Positions 23,430 to 34,961 of a stretch of 64,000 bases of DNA are shown here, piece after piece; within the stretch, counting starts at the first letter, position 1; every line of letters begins with the position of its first letter. The position numbers and the translations under genes were made by a program. Below the pieces are notes generated by a model. That model saw only the letters and a list, made by a program, of their open reading frames with translations. It ran no database searches and was not told the DNA's origin. The DNA comes from Alternaria dauci. Its lineage: Eukaryota > Ascomycota > Dothideomycetes > Pleosporales > Pleosporaceae. The DNA is taken from contig NC_091277.1 in assembly GCF_042100115.1 (NCBI RefSeq), positions 930,001 to 994,000 on the forward strand, read 5' to 3'.

Positions 23430-24741
23430 ATGTCGGACGTGCTCGACCCCGAATCTGGCATTTTCTATGGCGTTTGCTGGGTTGTTGTCATTATTCGACT
23501 TATCTCGCGGAGACTACATCGCGGATCATGGAAGTTGTTGCAATTGGATGATTATCTAATTCTTGTAGCTATGGTTTGTGATCCACAACGTCGAGCGACT
23601 GTAAGTGCTGATCAATATCCAAGGCTACAGACACAGTGCTTATCACTATCATGCATCGAATTGCAAAGACTAGTAGTATGTTATATCCATGTACGAACTA
23701 CAAGTGCTACGTGTGCTAATCTGTCATGTCAAACTTTAGGCAACTTGATACCGCCTGGAGACGACGTCTCTCAATACTCCGAGGCTGAGATCAAGATGCG
23801 TGTATACGGATCTAAGCTCGTCTTGGTAGTAGAGCAGATGCAACTCATCACGATATGGCTGGTCAAGGCGTGTTTGCTCATAATGTACAACCGAATGACG
23901 CTGGTTCTGCCGCAACACAAGATCGTCGTCGCTACCTCCATCTACGTCGCTATCGCATTCGTGGTCATGGAAGTACTATATCTTGGGGTCTGGTGCAGAC
24001 CGTTCAATCAATACTGGGCAGTACCTCCCAATTCGAGTGAGTGACTTTGCCTCCTGTCGTCACACAATACTTACGATATCAGAACAATGTTCCGCGGCAA
24101 CCAACCATCTCATCACCAACGCGGTCTTCAATATTTCCAGCGATTTGATCATCCTAAGCATACCCATGCCGCTGCTCTTCAAAGTTCGCCTACCCAAGAA
24201 GAATAAGACTATACTGTTTGTGATATTCTGTATAGGGGCATTCACTATTGTTGCTGCAGTTCTCAACAAGTACTACTCGTTTACTAACCCATTCGGAACG
24301 GAGTGGACGATTTGGTACCTTCGCGAGTCATATACCGCTATACTCTGCGCCAACCTACCCCTTACTTATCCACTCATTCAACGCGTCTTCGGCTTAAGAA
24401 ATTGGAACTCGCACACATATTCCGCGGATAGTCCATACGGGCCTAGCTCTGTCACACGAGCACAACCATCGTCACATACTCGCGCTTATTGGCCAGAACC
24501 TAGACCACAACAGATACCTAGAGGCTTTCGGGATATCTTTCGGCGTACGGAAAGTCAAGAAGACATGAATGGCGGTCTGGGGAAGCAGAGAGAAGACAAT
24601 GATCCACAATTCATCACCAGTGCGATCGAGATGGAAGACGCGAGATCACAACGGGTCTCGAGCTTGAGTACTCCCGCGAGTTGGCGGACGTCTGGAACCA
24701 CTGAGGAGCCTAAGGATCACGAGTCGTATCATGCTGTTTGA
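23430..24741 (+). CDS. PTH11/rhodopsin-like integral membrane protein
   Basis: Four exons: 23430-23577, 23631-23675, 23740-24036, 24083-24741; 382 aa. A seven-helix fungal rhodopsin-domain protein, a family whose members are largely uncharacterised and include PTH11-like receptors. Features are the opening helix with RLISRRL, then QLDDYLILVAM, NLIPPGDDVSQY, IWLVKACLLIMYNRMT, CSAATNHLITNAVFNISSDL and a long hydrophilic C-terminal tail. The model needs a 45-nt second exon, which restores VLITIMHRIAKTSSNLIPP. The donor of intron 1 (GTGATC) is weak; the stronger GTAAGT at 23610 would break the frame with exon 2. No CFEM domain is present. Ligand and role are unknown. Confidence 0.82.
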
Positions 24742-25050
24742 AAGAATAGACAAATGCTCATAAACAAGGATGAGCTCCACTTGCGCCCATATATTCGACT
24801 AACTGCTCGTTCCCGAGCAGGGTATGATTGAAGGTGCACTCGAAGCAATCTGAACAATGACATCGGCCCGTCGCCTGAGTGAAGTCGTGTCCTCGTCATC
24901 GGGTACCTTTAGCACCATGATGGATGCACCCAATCTGGAACGCTAGCCATCAGGTACTCACATGGGCACACGACATCTGAAGTACTTTGATGTTTCTTAA
25001 TCTACACACTTCATCAGAGCTTCAAGCCGGAATTCAAAAACCGCAATACA
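24742..25050. other. Intergenic spacer
   Basis: Short spacer between two co-directional genes, acting as promoter for the FAD-enzyme gene. Nothing else seen. Confidence 0.5.
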
Positions 25051-26821
25051 ATGCACATCCACGACGTACTTATTGTTGGTGGCGGGCCAGCAGGCCTGGC
25101 AGTGGCAGCACGACTCCGTGAACACACACCATCAGCAACCTTCACAGATGATGAACACCAGCGATACCACTGGATCCGGAAACATGGTCGAAAAATGAAC
25201 ATCAAAAACTACCGGACGAATAAGGACTCACTGCCAACGCCACCCTCCACCCCCGGTAACTCGGAATGTGGTTGCGATCATGATACACCAACCAAGGAAT
25301 CTTTAGACATGGTAGTCCTCGATGCAGATGGGGCAGAATGGATGTCCAAATGGAAACGCCTGTTTAGAACCTTTCACGTTGATTACCTCCGAAGTCCCAT
25401 GTTCTTCCACGTTGATCCCGCTGATCGTGATGCGCTGCTCGGGTACACGTACGAGAAGGAGAGGGAGAAGGACATTCAAGCCTTGCCCGGTGTTGCAGGA
25501 AAGGAAGTCAGCAAGCATAAGAAAAAGAAGAACCTGAAGTCCCAAGGGCGATTTTTGGGTCGCACGCCCGACGTGGACGAAAGAGATCGGAAAGATTACT
25601 TTGTGCCGCGTACCGATTTATTTGATGCGCACTGTGAAGAGGTTATCAACAGATATCGGCTCGGCAAGGACCTGTTGAGACAAGAGAGCGTCGTGGACAT
25701 CAAATATGACAAGATCTCGAGATTCAACGAGACAGAGCTCGGAAGCATGATCTCGGATGTAACGATGGCGGATGAGAGGGAAGTGTTTCGGGTAGAAACA
25801 GACCAAGGCGTACGCTTTGCACACCTAGTCGTCCTGGCCGTTGGTCCTGGGAATGCGCCATTGATACCCCTCGTCCCTGGTCTGCCTTCTCAACGTCCAC
25901 ACGAAGGTTTCGCCCACGCGATGCAGATTAAGCAGTTCCCACCATCTCACGTAATGAATAGAATCAAGGCTGGCCAGCTGACGAGTATGCTCATCGTCGG
26001 TGGCGGTTTAACGAGCATCCAACTCGCAGACTTGGCGATCAAGCGGGGCGTCAATAAAGTGTGGATGCTCATGCGTGGACCGCTCAAGGTCAAGCATTTC
26101 GACGTAGACTTGGAGTGGGTTGGCAAGTTTCGGAACTTCAAGCAAGCTGAGTTCTGGACGGCAGATACAGACGAAGGAAAGTCAACGTTCGTACTTGGTT
26201 GATCTTGACTAACACTGGGCTGTAGAGCGCTTCGATATGATCATGCAGGCCCGCAACGGAGGTAGTATGACACCACGCTACCGGAAAATTCTTGATTCGT
26301 ACGTCGCGCGTCGAAAGATCGAGCTGCATAATTACACCAAACTTCATTGCGTATCTTGGGAGCAGTCGTCCAAAACATGGGCCTGTGAGGTGTCTTCGGC
26401 AGAATCAACCTTTAAGCTCCCGCCTGTAGACTACATGGTCTTTGCAACTGGTATACAGTCTGACATCCGCACTATTCCTTACCTCCAGAGCATCCAACGA
26501 CAATATCCGATCAAGTCCATTGGCGGTTTGCCATGTCTAAACGAAGACTTGATGTGGGACGACAACGTTCCTTTGTTCATCACAGGACGACTCGCCGGAC
26601 TGCAACTGGGGCCGGGTGCACCGAACCTGGTCGGAGCAAGAGTGGGCGCCGAGAGGATTGCTTGGAATGTGGACGAAGCTCTCAAGAAACTGGGCAAGCT
26701 GAGTATCAATGCGCAAGACGAGAGTGATGACGACAGTAGCGACGAGAAGATGGTCGCCTATGCTGCAGCAAGGGACAATCGGTTCGATAGTTTGTTCGAG
26801 TTGGATGATGATGCCGCCTAA
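25051..26821 (+). CDS. FAD/NAD(P)-binding monooxygenase-like protein (OSGIN-type)
   Basis: Best model has exons 25051-26176 and 26226-26821; 573 aa. Resembles flavin-dependent oxidoreductases of the OSGIN / ornithine-N5-monooxygenase type. The FAD fold is VLIVGGGPAGLAVAARL (about residues 6-22). A second dinucleotide-binding site is MLIVGGGLTSIQLADLA, and the ATG-like motif is VFATGIQSD. The residues between the two halves are poorly spliced. A 49-nt intron with a GA donor (GAAAGT) and a CTAAC branch restores TDEERFDM, which fits the family. The only GT donor that keeps the frame (26191) gives a 37-nt intron. The substrate is unknown, and the gene might be mis-spliced or damaged at this point. 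Confidence 0.8.
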
Positions 26822-27337
26822 TCACAGCTAGCTATTCAGTCTCATGAACTTGGAATTAATTGAATGAGAGTTCGAAATCGCGCGTTATGCTGGCAAACTC
26901 CTCAGATATGTATGCTGCCTAACAACACGCAGTCTTGGTAGCATGCATAAAGAGCGAACGAAGATAGCATGGCCAAACTTCGCGGGACATGATTGACTTG
27001 ACGCGAAAATCGAGTCCAAGTACCTAGGTAGTTTTGCAAATTTGTCCTCATCTCTCAGGGCACAGTTCAGCCCTCCTTAAGTCTCGTATCCGAGGTCTCG
27101 AAACACGCAATAGGTGTGTACAGACTCAAATTTAATTTCGTGGCCATGAATTCGTAGCCGTAATCTTCCGTTTCGACGCGTCGCTTACGCATCCGTGTTG
27201 CTGAGGCTGTCGGGAACGGAACCGCTGTTTCGGCTATCGGCTGGCCACCAACCTAGGCATCTAGAGTGTGATCTTTCCCGTCGGCCGCATCACTTTCCAT
27301 CACAACATCATCTTTATCCTGGTTTTCCTAGACGCAA
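26822..27337. other. Intergenic spacer
   Basis: 3' flank of the FAD-enzyme gene and promoter of the citrate carrier gene. It contains the palindrome TACCTAGGTA at 27021-27030. No gene seen. Confidence 0.5.
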
Positions 27338-28336
27338 ATGGTTTCAGGCGCCAATGTAAGCTCGCCCACAACCCTCAAAACGCATCATTAACGACCACAA
27401 GGACAAGAACATACCTGCAGTAGTCTCTTTGGCAGCTGGTGGCATTGCTGGCGGTGTGGAGGGCTTTCTCTCGGTACGCCCAAAGAGGCATTCCGGTCTT
27501 AGTTCCGCAACTTATTTCATTTGCAGTATCCTCTCGAGTTTGCGAAAACGCGTGTACAGTTGAGAGCTGAGAGAGGCGTACCGACACCGCGGAATCCCTT
27601 CCTCGTCGTGACCCAGGTCTATCGAAAGGAGGGAATCAAAGCACTTTACAAAGGCTGCGGAGCGCTGGTCTTTGGTTCAGTAGGCAAAGATGCTGTTCGC
27701 TTTCTCTTCTTCGATCAGATCAAGTCATCTTTTGCAGACACAGAGACTGGCACACTTTCGCCTCTTCGCAACCTATTGGCTGGCATGACTGCTGGGGTAG
27801 TCGCATCAATCACTGCAGTCACACCTACAGAGCGCATCAAAACGGCGCTTATTGATGACGCCAGAAATGAAAAACGATTTCGCTCCGGCTTCCATGCGAC
27901 AGCAACAATCTGGAAAGAGCACGGTATACTCGGTTTATACCGTGGCTTCGCAGGTACCACGCTCAAGCAGGCATCGGCGACAGCATTCAGGATGGGGACG
28001 TATAACATTCTCAAAGACTTTGAGAAGACCAAGAACATCGAACAGAACACTGCAGTTAATTTCGCGAACGGATCAGTAGCAGGCGTTGTTACAACGCTCT
28101 CTACGCAGCCTTTTGATGTTATCAAGACGCGATCGCAGAGCGCAAAAGGAACAAGCACTGCAGAGGCTGTGAAAAGTGTACTGTTGGATTATGGTGTCAA
28201 AGGATTCTGGAAAGGCACAACGATGAGATTAGGACGCACTGTGTTTAGTGGTGGTATACTATTTACGAGCTACGAGGCTGCCGTAAAGATCATTCTGCCA
28301 TTGTATCCTGGCACGGAGCAGGCCGAAGCATCATAG
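27338..28336 (+). CDS. ctp1: Mitochondrial tricarboxylate (citrate) carrier
   Basis: Three exons: 27338-27355, 27402-27473, 27527-28336; 299 aa. Inner-membrane carrier exchanging citrate for malate or other tricarboxylates, feeding cytosolic acetyl-CoA. It has three mitochondrial-carrier repeats with signatures YPLEFAKTR, TPTERIKTAL and QPFDVIKTRSQ, and the SLAAGGIAGGVEGFLS opening. First intron: an 18-nt first coding exon (MVSGAN), GTAAGC donor, TTAAC branch. Length is as expected for the family. It is convergent with the next gene, with 68 bp between the stop codons. Confidence 0.94.
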
Positions 28337-28404
28337 ACGCAACAACGACCTAAGACACCGGGCTCTTCCTTGGACAGCATTCTTTCCAGCTCCGCACCTG
28401 GCAT

Positions 28405-31400
28405 TCATTGCTTTCCGTCATACTCGTCGATAACGCTGACAGGCTTCACAAACTTACCCAGAGGCTTGTACTCTAGATGACCCAACCCAAAAGCCTTCGG
28501 CCCACCAATTTCGATACCCTTTGGACTAGTCCAGCGCTCACTCGCAGTGATACCGATCACTGAGACTAGCAGTCCGTAACGATACTCTGGCGTTCCAATG
28601 GCCTCGCCATTTTGCGCATCAATGACCGCGATGAGGTCAGGAACGATAGCGAGTACATCTTCGTTCTTCTCCTCACCAGTCTTACTCTCTCCATCATCCG
28701 GTATTCTTACCGCAGCAATGTTTTCGTTCTTAAAGGGTATCTTGATCTTGCCTTGATACTCGCTTCCAGTGCCTTCTATAATCACCTCGCCGTACACGTG
28801 GCCCATGTACAGCTTGCGCTCTACACCGACAATCTTGCCTTTGAAAAGCGCGCGGCCCGTTTCAGCGCCTCCAACCGCGTCGATGATTGATTGCGCCACG
28901 TTGTCGATTCTGTTCTCTTTGCGCGCGCGGGCCACCTCTCTCCCTATCCTCCACGACAGCGAGATAGTGTGTTCGACAGCCCATCTCCTTGTTTCAGAGC
29001 CTGTAACAGGGGCATCGGCTGTTCCGACAGAACTTCCCATCTGGCTCAATGCTGCTCTGATGACTTGTTCGACCTTCAGATCACTGGTTGCAGTGGGCAT
29101 ATAGAGCGTGTTGCCGTTTCCATCAGCAACTGCGACTGGTGCGAAGACGATTTCTCGCTCGCCAAATACAACGGGTGTTGTCTGCCATTTTGTTGGGTAT
29201 GCTCGGCCCATCCAATCACCATCTACACATGGTATGTTCATGTTAGTCGATGCACCCAAGACGAGACCCTGTAATCCGTTCGAGCCACCAATCTCCAGAG
29301 GTATGATATGCGTCGCGTAACCACCCTTGATGAGATCGTAGAGGTGGGTTTGAGCATCCATCATTCTGCAGAAGCGTCAACAAAGTCAGAACACCCTACT
29401 GATATGAAACTTACTCATCAGCAGACAGCTTCTCGATACCAACTGTTGGGCTGCCAGCGCCACCGCCGCTTCCTACTCGTGCATCGTCCTGGAGGTCATC
29501 TGGACTTACGACGCGAACACTTCCACCAGACCGAAGGATACCGCGTACTCGGAGCATAGTGGAATATGGAGAGCCTCCACCGCCTGTACCTAGGATGTAG
29601 CAACCGATGGTGATCCAGTCTAGATCAGTCTCTGATATCCACCACTCCCGGTTAGCCACTTTCGGCTTATACGCCGCAATGTTAACTTCTGGAGTGGCAT
29701 CAATCTGGTCAGCTGCATCTTCACTCGAAGGCGCCGCGATGGCTTCGCTTGCTTCTGACCCAGTCGCTATGCCGTCTTCTTCTTTTGTGATATTCAGATT
29801 CACAAAATCTCCTGCCCGTGAGAAGTCGAAGTCTCCTGCAGCTCTGACCATAAAACGTGTTTTGTTGGCGACGTATTGCAACGGAAGATCTTCCACTTCA
29901 ACAATGGAAACCGTTTCTGCTGAGGCGCCTGCTTCGATAGTCTTCTGTTTAGCTTCCTCGCATATCTCAGCTAGTAGCTCTTTTTGAGTGTGCTTCTCGG
30001 TCGACTTGACAGTATCGATGACGGTACTCACACGCGCCATAGCAGCACCGATAGCGTTGGCTACACCCGACCATTGAGGTTTGATCACTTTGCTCGCTCC
30101 CTTCAGTTCATCTGGAGCTATCACCGCACCACCTCCAACGAGCAGAACCGGGAGATCATCAGGTGATGTCTTCATCTTGTCAATGATGTTTTCAAGCATG
30201 CTCTTTGTCTCAGCTTGAAATGCTTGTACATCGTCTGTTCGCAGCTTTCCCCGCACGTTTTCTGGTTGGCCTATTGCGACATCAGATGAAGCTGCTACAA
30301 CGTAGTCAGTTGCCGTAGGAACGTCTCCGCCGAAGACGAGCGCCTTTTCCGGTAGCTTATACCCCACTGACTCTGGTCCAACTTGTAGTCTCTCCCCAAC
30401 TCTTCTCACCAAGCTACCGCCTCCTAGTCCTATGCTCTTCACATCGGGGTACGAGAAATTCATTCTGACTCCAGAAAGCTCCGAGTATGCGGCTTGCTGC
30501 CTGGGGAAACCGTTCGCAAGCAACAAGCCCACATCAGTGGTCGTTCCTCCGACATCAACGACCATTACCGCTCCGCCGTTCTCCTGCTTCCCAACAAGAA
30601 AAGCAGCGCCACGCATGCTGTTCGTTGGACCAGATGAGAAAGTCCGGATGGGCAGCCGGCTTGCTGCTTCGCCACTTAGTATCGTGCCATCGTTCTGAGT
30701 AATGAAGACGGGACAGCTAAGTCCGAGTTGCTTGATTGGCGTCTGAAACGATGCTATCGTCTTTCTAGCAAAGGATAAAATCGATGCGTTCAATATCGCG
30801 GCATTTTCTCGTTCTAGAAACCCAAGGTTGGCGACTGTCTTGCTGAGGACGATATCAACCTTGTTTCCTAGTTCACGCCTGATGATGTCGGCGGCACGCT
30901 CTTCTTGCTTCTCGACTGTATCAATCGGACTGAAGACACCGTTCACTACTATGCTTTTGATTCCTTTCTCTTTGACAAGATTGCATTGCTCCACGATATC
31001 CTGTTCGCTGATATCAGAGATCAAACTGCCGTCCACCTCTAGGCCTCCTTTGATGAGAGCGTAGTGCCCGAGGATGATATTCCGCAGAGAAGCTGGCCAG
31101 TCGACACATGGCGGGGCGTGTTTGCTGAAAGGTCCGGAAAGACGGATTACTGCGACTTGCGAGAGGCGTGTCCGATCACGGGTTATTACAGCGTTGACGA
31201 AATGAGTGGTTCCTATCGTCACGCTCGCAACTGAGGATGGGTCTACAGATGCGGATTTGAACATGGTTGTGATCGCGTCGGCAATGCCATGGCTTGGGTT
31301 GGTAGTGGTAGGAGCCTTGTGCCTAAATCATGATATGAGCTCCCATACATGACAGAGTTGTATCCTCTTTGGATGAATTCTGCGATGTGTATTCATTGAA

Positions 31401-31630
31401 GTTCGTGATGGAAGGGACTAAGCAAGGACACGTGTCGGTGAAGGTTCAGGAAACATATTCGTACCAAGCAACAATCCCTCTTCCATCTTCACTGGACTTC
31501 GAAGGGTTGATGATGACTCCATCAGTGTTCGTCCTGTAAGTAATGTTAGTCTCTTGACACTTGTAAACCATATGCATAGTACTTACCCGCCAACGTCAAC
31601 GCCTATGCGCAGATTCTTTACTGTCGTCAT
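28405..31630 (-). CDS. HyuA-type hydantoinase/oxoprolinase fused to DUF917
   Basis: Four exons: 31630-31587, 31533-31465, 31322-29415, 29365-28405; 993 aa. The N-terminal half (about residues 1-560) is an actin-like ATPase of the hydantoinase-A/oxoprolinase family: RIGVDVGGTNTDGVI, VDVGGTTTDVGLLL and SIGLGGGSLV. The C-terminal ~350 residues are a DUF917 domain starting around CYILGTGGGGSPY. Probably hydrolyses a cyclic amide such as a hydantoin or oxoproline-like compound in the cytosol; the substrate is inference. Junctions restore VGGTNTDG, AWHKAPTT and ADEMMDAQ. Intron 2 is 142 bp, the rest about 50 bp. A paired GATA site lies upstream, suggesting nitrogen control. Confidence 0.92.
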
Positions 31631-31704
31631 GATGAAGGCAAACACAAGAAACAAGAAAGATACGGGTCTCTGGTCAAATTGGATATTCCGTGGCCACTAT
31701 ATGT

Positions 31705-31728
31705 TTATCATCAGATGAATCTGATAAG
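31705..31728. promoter_or_regulatory. Inverted pair of GATA-factor sites upstream of the hydantoinase-like gene
   Basis: TTATCA at 31705-31710 and TGATAAG at 31722-31728 form an inverted pair 11 bp apart, about 75-100 bp upstream of the ATG at 31630. AreA/NIT2-type nitrogen regulators favour paired GATA sites of this kind. Function is inferred from sequence only. Confidence 0.45.
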
Positions 31729-33782
31729 ATTTCGTTGGTGGGGCGAGTTAGATCCGGTCATCGGATGTTCTCCTCCGAAACCCACCTGGGCACACCCCAC
31801 TTCTGGCGTTGGTTTCTGATATGCGTCGTCTTGTCATCAGTAGTTTGCCCATCATTAGGAATAAAGTATTCGTATCGGAAAAAGTCTCCACCAACACCAG
31901 CTACTGTGCTTTGATGATTAGGCTAGCTAGAAATAAGCCGTACCTACCCCTCTTTTAAGGGTTGTAAGTGCTAAGACAAACTGACTTATTGCTGTCTCCC
32001 CCAACTGCTCAAGTTCATCCTAACCCTTGTATAATTTATTCGTGTATTTGGTCATCCTTAGTATAGTCTTGTGGGTCATGTTGCTAGCAACTGATCAGAC
32101 GGCATTATAGCCCACGGAGGGGGGTTTCGCTCACAGAGATATCGTCATATTAACATCTAGCAGCGTGTTAACACTATGTTAGCTTGCTAACCCTCTGTCT
32201 AACACCACTACAACACCCTAGTCAATACAATGTAGCGATTTCTTACTGTCCGACACCCCTCCATGCGCCGTACTAGGTATGTATGAGCGTCGATGACATG
32301 GAACACGAGGATGTAGATGCACGGAGTAATCACCATCTGATTCCAAAAGGATCTACTCGAGTTGTCCAAGATGTCGCGATTCAAGAGAGATCATCGGCGA
32401 ACGCTCGGAGATCGAGATAGCGTAATGAGCTCAAGTTGAGAGTACAGACAGGCACAGGCGGAGGAGGTTAAGAACGACGTTCTAGGAGTTGGGTTCCATA
32501 GCCTGGAAGCGGATTTTGCTCTGCGATATGAGTACGAAGAGAGCGTGGTCTATATTCATCAGAAGCGTCACCCATCTATATTTTGACGTAGTGGGGAACG
32601 GAATGCGCAATGGACCTTTCTAGGGGCGGGAGCTTCGAGGACTGGCCATTCCGACGAACGGGTACAGTAAGGTCACTACTTGGTGCATAGGTACGGACCA
32701 TGATGTCATCTCTACTCGGTCGAAACATATAAAGATCATGTCGGTATGCCTCGAAGCGAGACGGCCGTAGTGAGAGACTGATCGCAACAATGATCCGGCA
32801 TTCCTAGAGATCTTTCTGCTAGAACGTATGCTAAGATAGTCACAACCACCCATTCTTATGTGCTGGGCATACCATCTCACAATCAACCATTGCCCAAAGC
32901 TCAACCCCAATGATTATCGCGATACAGTAGGCCTCCACCGAGACCGAAAAAGCGACTTTACACTCTCGGGGGGCATATCGTCTCATGGAATTGCGACTCG
33001 AGAGAAAAGAATGCCTACCGGGACTTGGCTAGCGTGACGAATAAGGCGTGGTGGATAAAAGCAGTCGGCGACGGTTGCACGAGCAGCTCCTAGGCTCTAC
33101 CAAAACAAGTAAAAAACATAGTCGTGAACGGCCATACTAGATATGGTGGGCCGAGCAGCTTGGGCACCATATCGCGCAAGGCGATTCCAAGCCACTAGTG
33201 CTATAATCAACGCGTCGCTGGAGAGATTCCAGATAGAGTATACCAAGATGTTTCAAGGTTATTTTTGTTGGCGCGATTCGAGCTTGCCGGGGTTGACCGA
33301 AGATGGAATCTTGGACGATGGAATTTGCACAAATGCACGCTAGGCCCTTTCACGAATAGCGTCGATGAGGCTCGGCTTAGCGACCCACGTGGCAATCGCC
33401 ATCCCACGCAGAATTCAAGAGCTTAGAGCATATATACACCGGCGCGATTCTTCGTATTGGATCCGTGATCTGTGTGTCTTGCATGTAGCTGATGTTCTGC
33501 TCGAAACCATACGAAGACCAGAATGCAAGCTCAGCGTTTGCACCTGCATTCATTCCCACGAATGTGCCCACGCTGCAATACGATAGGCGGTGAAAATTTC
33601 TAGATGACACGACTTCGCCCGAGCGTGAGGCTAGACTAAGTATCGTCAAATTGTCCCTTGCCTTCGCTTCTTTAAGGTCTAACTCTGTCTCCACGTCTTC
33701 CCCACGTCTTTCCTTTCTTTCTCTCCACGTTCCTTTCCCTGTGTGCGTTCCTTGGTCTGTTCATTCGTTAGCGAGACCTCAA
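31729..33782. other. 2-kb gene-free, possibly decayed region
   Basis: Short frames with many stops in all phases. Around 33365-33600 both strands have semi-open frames; the minus frame 33377-33694 (105 codons) has the look of a coding remnant (VGTFVGMNAGANAELAFW) but matches no family I know. No terminal repeats recognised. The right end is the promoter of the methyltransferase gene. Confidence 0.4.
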
Positions 33783-34961
33783 ATGAGTGTCAGTTTTGTA
33801 GGCAGCTGTCTGCCACCATCAAGCAGTTTACCACCTGTCCGTTCGCTGCTGTCTATATCCGAAGGTCAGATTTTCGCCGCACTCAGGAATTTGCAGGCAC
33901 TGTACTGTCCTGTACGCCTTCCGATTGCCATCACACATCCAATATCGAAACGGGAGCGCACTTCCATTGCATCACGCCCAGAACCCGTGGACTCTGGTTA
34001 CGCGTCTCAAGACGAAGGCGAAGATGATGACAACGCCATGCCTGAAGAGGTGACAGCAGCCCTCCGCGCCGACCCATTCGAGCGGACTTTTGCCATCCAG
34101 TGGCTGAACTTCGTCTTGGCACGCTCGGAAGAGATGGAGATTAGCGATGAGGTGCGGGAAAGACTCGTAGATGATGCAGGCTTCATTCTTTCAAGCCTGT
34201 TTGAATTCACCGACGAGAAGGAAGAGGCGCTGACACGAGACTTTTCCTTCCTTACACCCACTGGCGAGTCCGTCCAGGTTACGCTGAACGATGCGCCCTT
34301 ATCTAGTACGGACCACACGGCTGTCGGGCTTCAATCATGGGGTGCCAGCATTGTACTCAGTAGCATGATGTGCGCAGACCCAGATCGCTTTGGATTGGCC
34401 GAAGATAGTGCTACAAACAGGAAAAAGATTGTTGAGCTTGGTGCTGGCACAGGGCTTGTAAGCTTAGCGGTCGCAAAGCTGCTCCTTGTTATCGGTGCTG
34501 CACCTGTCAGCATTACAGCGACTGACTATCACCCCGCTGTTCTGGAGAATTGCAACGCTAACGTCAAGACCAATTTTTCTTCGAGTTCATATGACACGCC
34601 CCCTGTGGACACTGCGATATTAGATTGGGCCAAACCTCCTGTCCACATGGAATCGGCATCCGATCTGCTCATCGCATCAGATGTTGTCTACGCTCCTGAG
34701 CACGCTGCCTGGCTCCGTGACTGTGCAGCCCATCTTCTTGCTCCAAACGGAGCTTTCTGGCTAATGGTCACGGTGCGTAAAACTGGAAAGTTCGAAGGCA
34801 TTCCCGATACTGTTAAAGCCGCATTCATTCCTGAGTTGTGTCCAAACAGAGATGACGGCTTGACATTCAAGATACTAGAGACAGAGTTCGTAGAAAAGAG
34901 GAGGGGTATTGGACGAGGTGATGAAAGTGGATATAATCTTTACAGAATCGGATGGGCATAG
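33783..34961 (+). CDS. Methyltransferase family 16 protein (lysine methyltransferase-like, FAM86/EEF2KMT type)
   Basis: Single exon, 392 aa. A class I SAM-dependent enzyme of the family that methylates lysines in translation factors and chaperones. The SAM-binding motif is VELGAGTGLVSLA near residues 215-227. The post-II block is LLIASDVVYAPE, the SDVVY signature of this family. The N-terminal ~130 residues include FERTFAIQWLNFVL, which resembles the extra domain of the FAM86/EFM group. The frame is open upstream, but 33783 is the first ATG. The target is probably elongation factor 2, by resemblance only. Confidence 0.85.
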   Translation: MSVSFVGSCLPPSSSLPPVRSLLSISEGQIFAALRNLQALYCPVRLPIAITHPISKRERTSIASRPEPVDSGYASQDEGEDDDNAMPEEVTAALRADPFERTFAIQWLNFVLARSEEMEISDEVRERLVDDAGFILSSLFEFTDEKEEALTRDFSFLTPTGESVQVTLNDAPLSSTDHTAVGLQSWGASIVLSSMMCADPDRFGLAEDSATNRKKIVELGAGTGLVSLAVAKLLLVIGAAPVSITATDYHPAVLENCNANVKTNFSSSSYDTPPVDTAILDWAKPPVHMESASDLLIASDVVYAPEHAAWLRDCAAHLLAPNGAFWLMVTVRKTGKFEGIPDTVKAAFIPELCPNRDDGLTFKILETEFVEKRRGIGRGDESGYNLYRIGWA

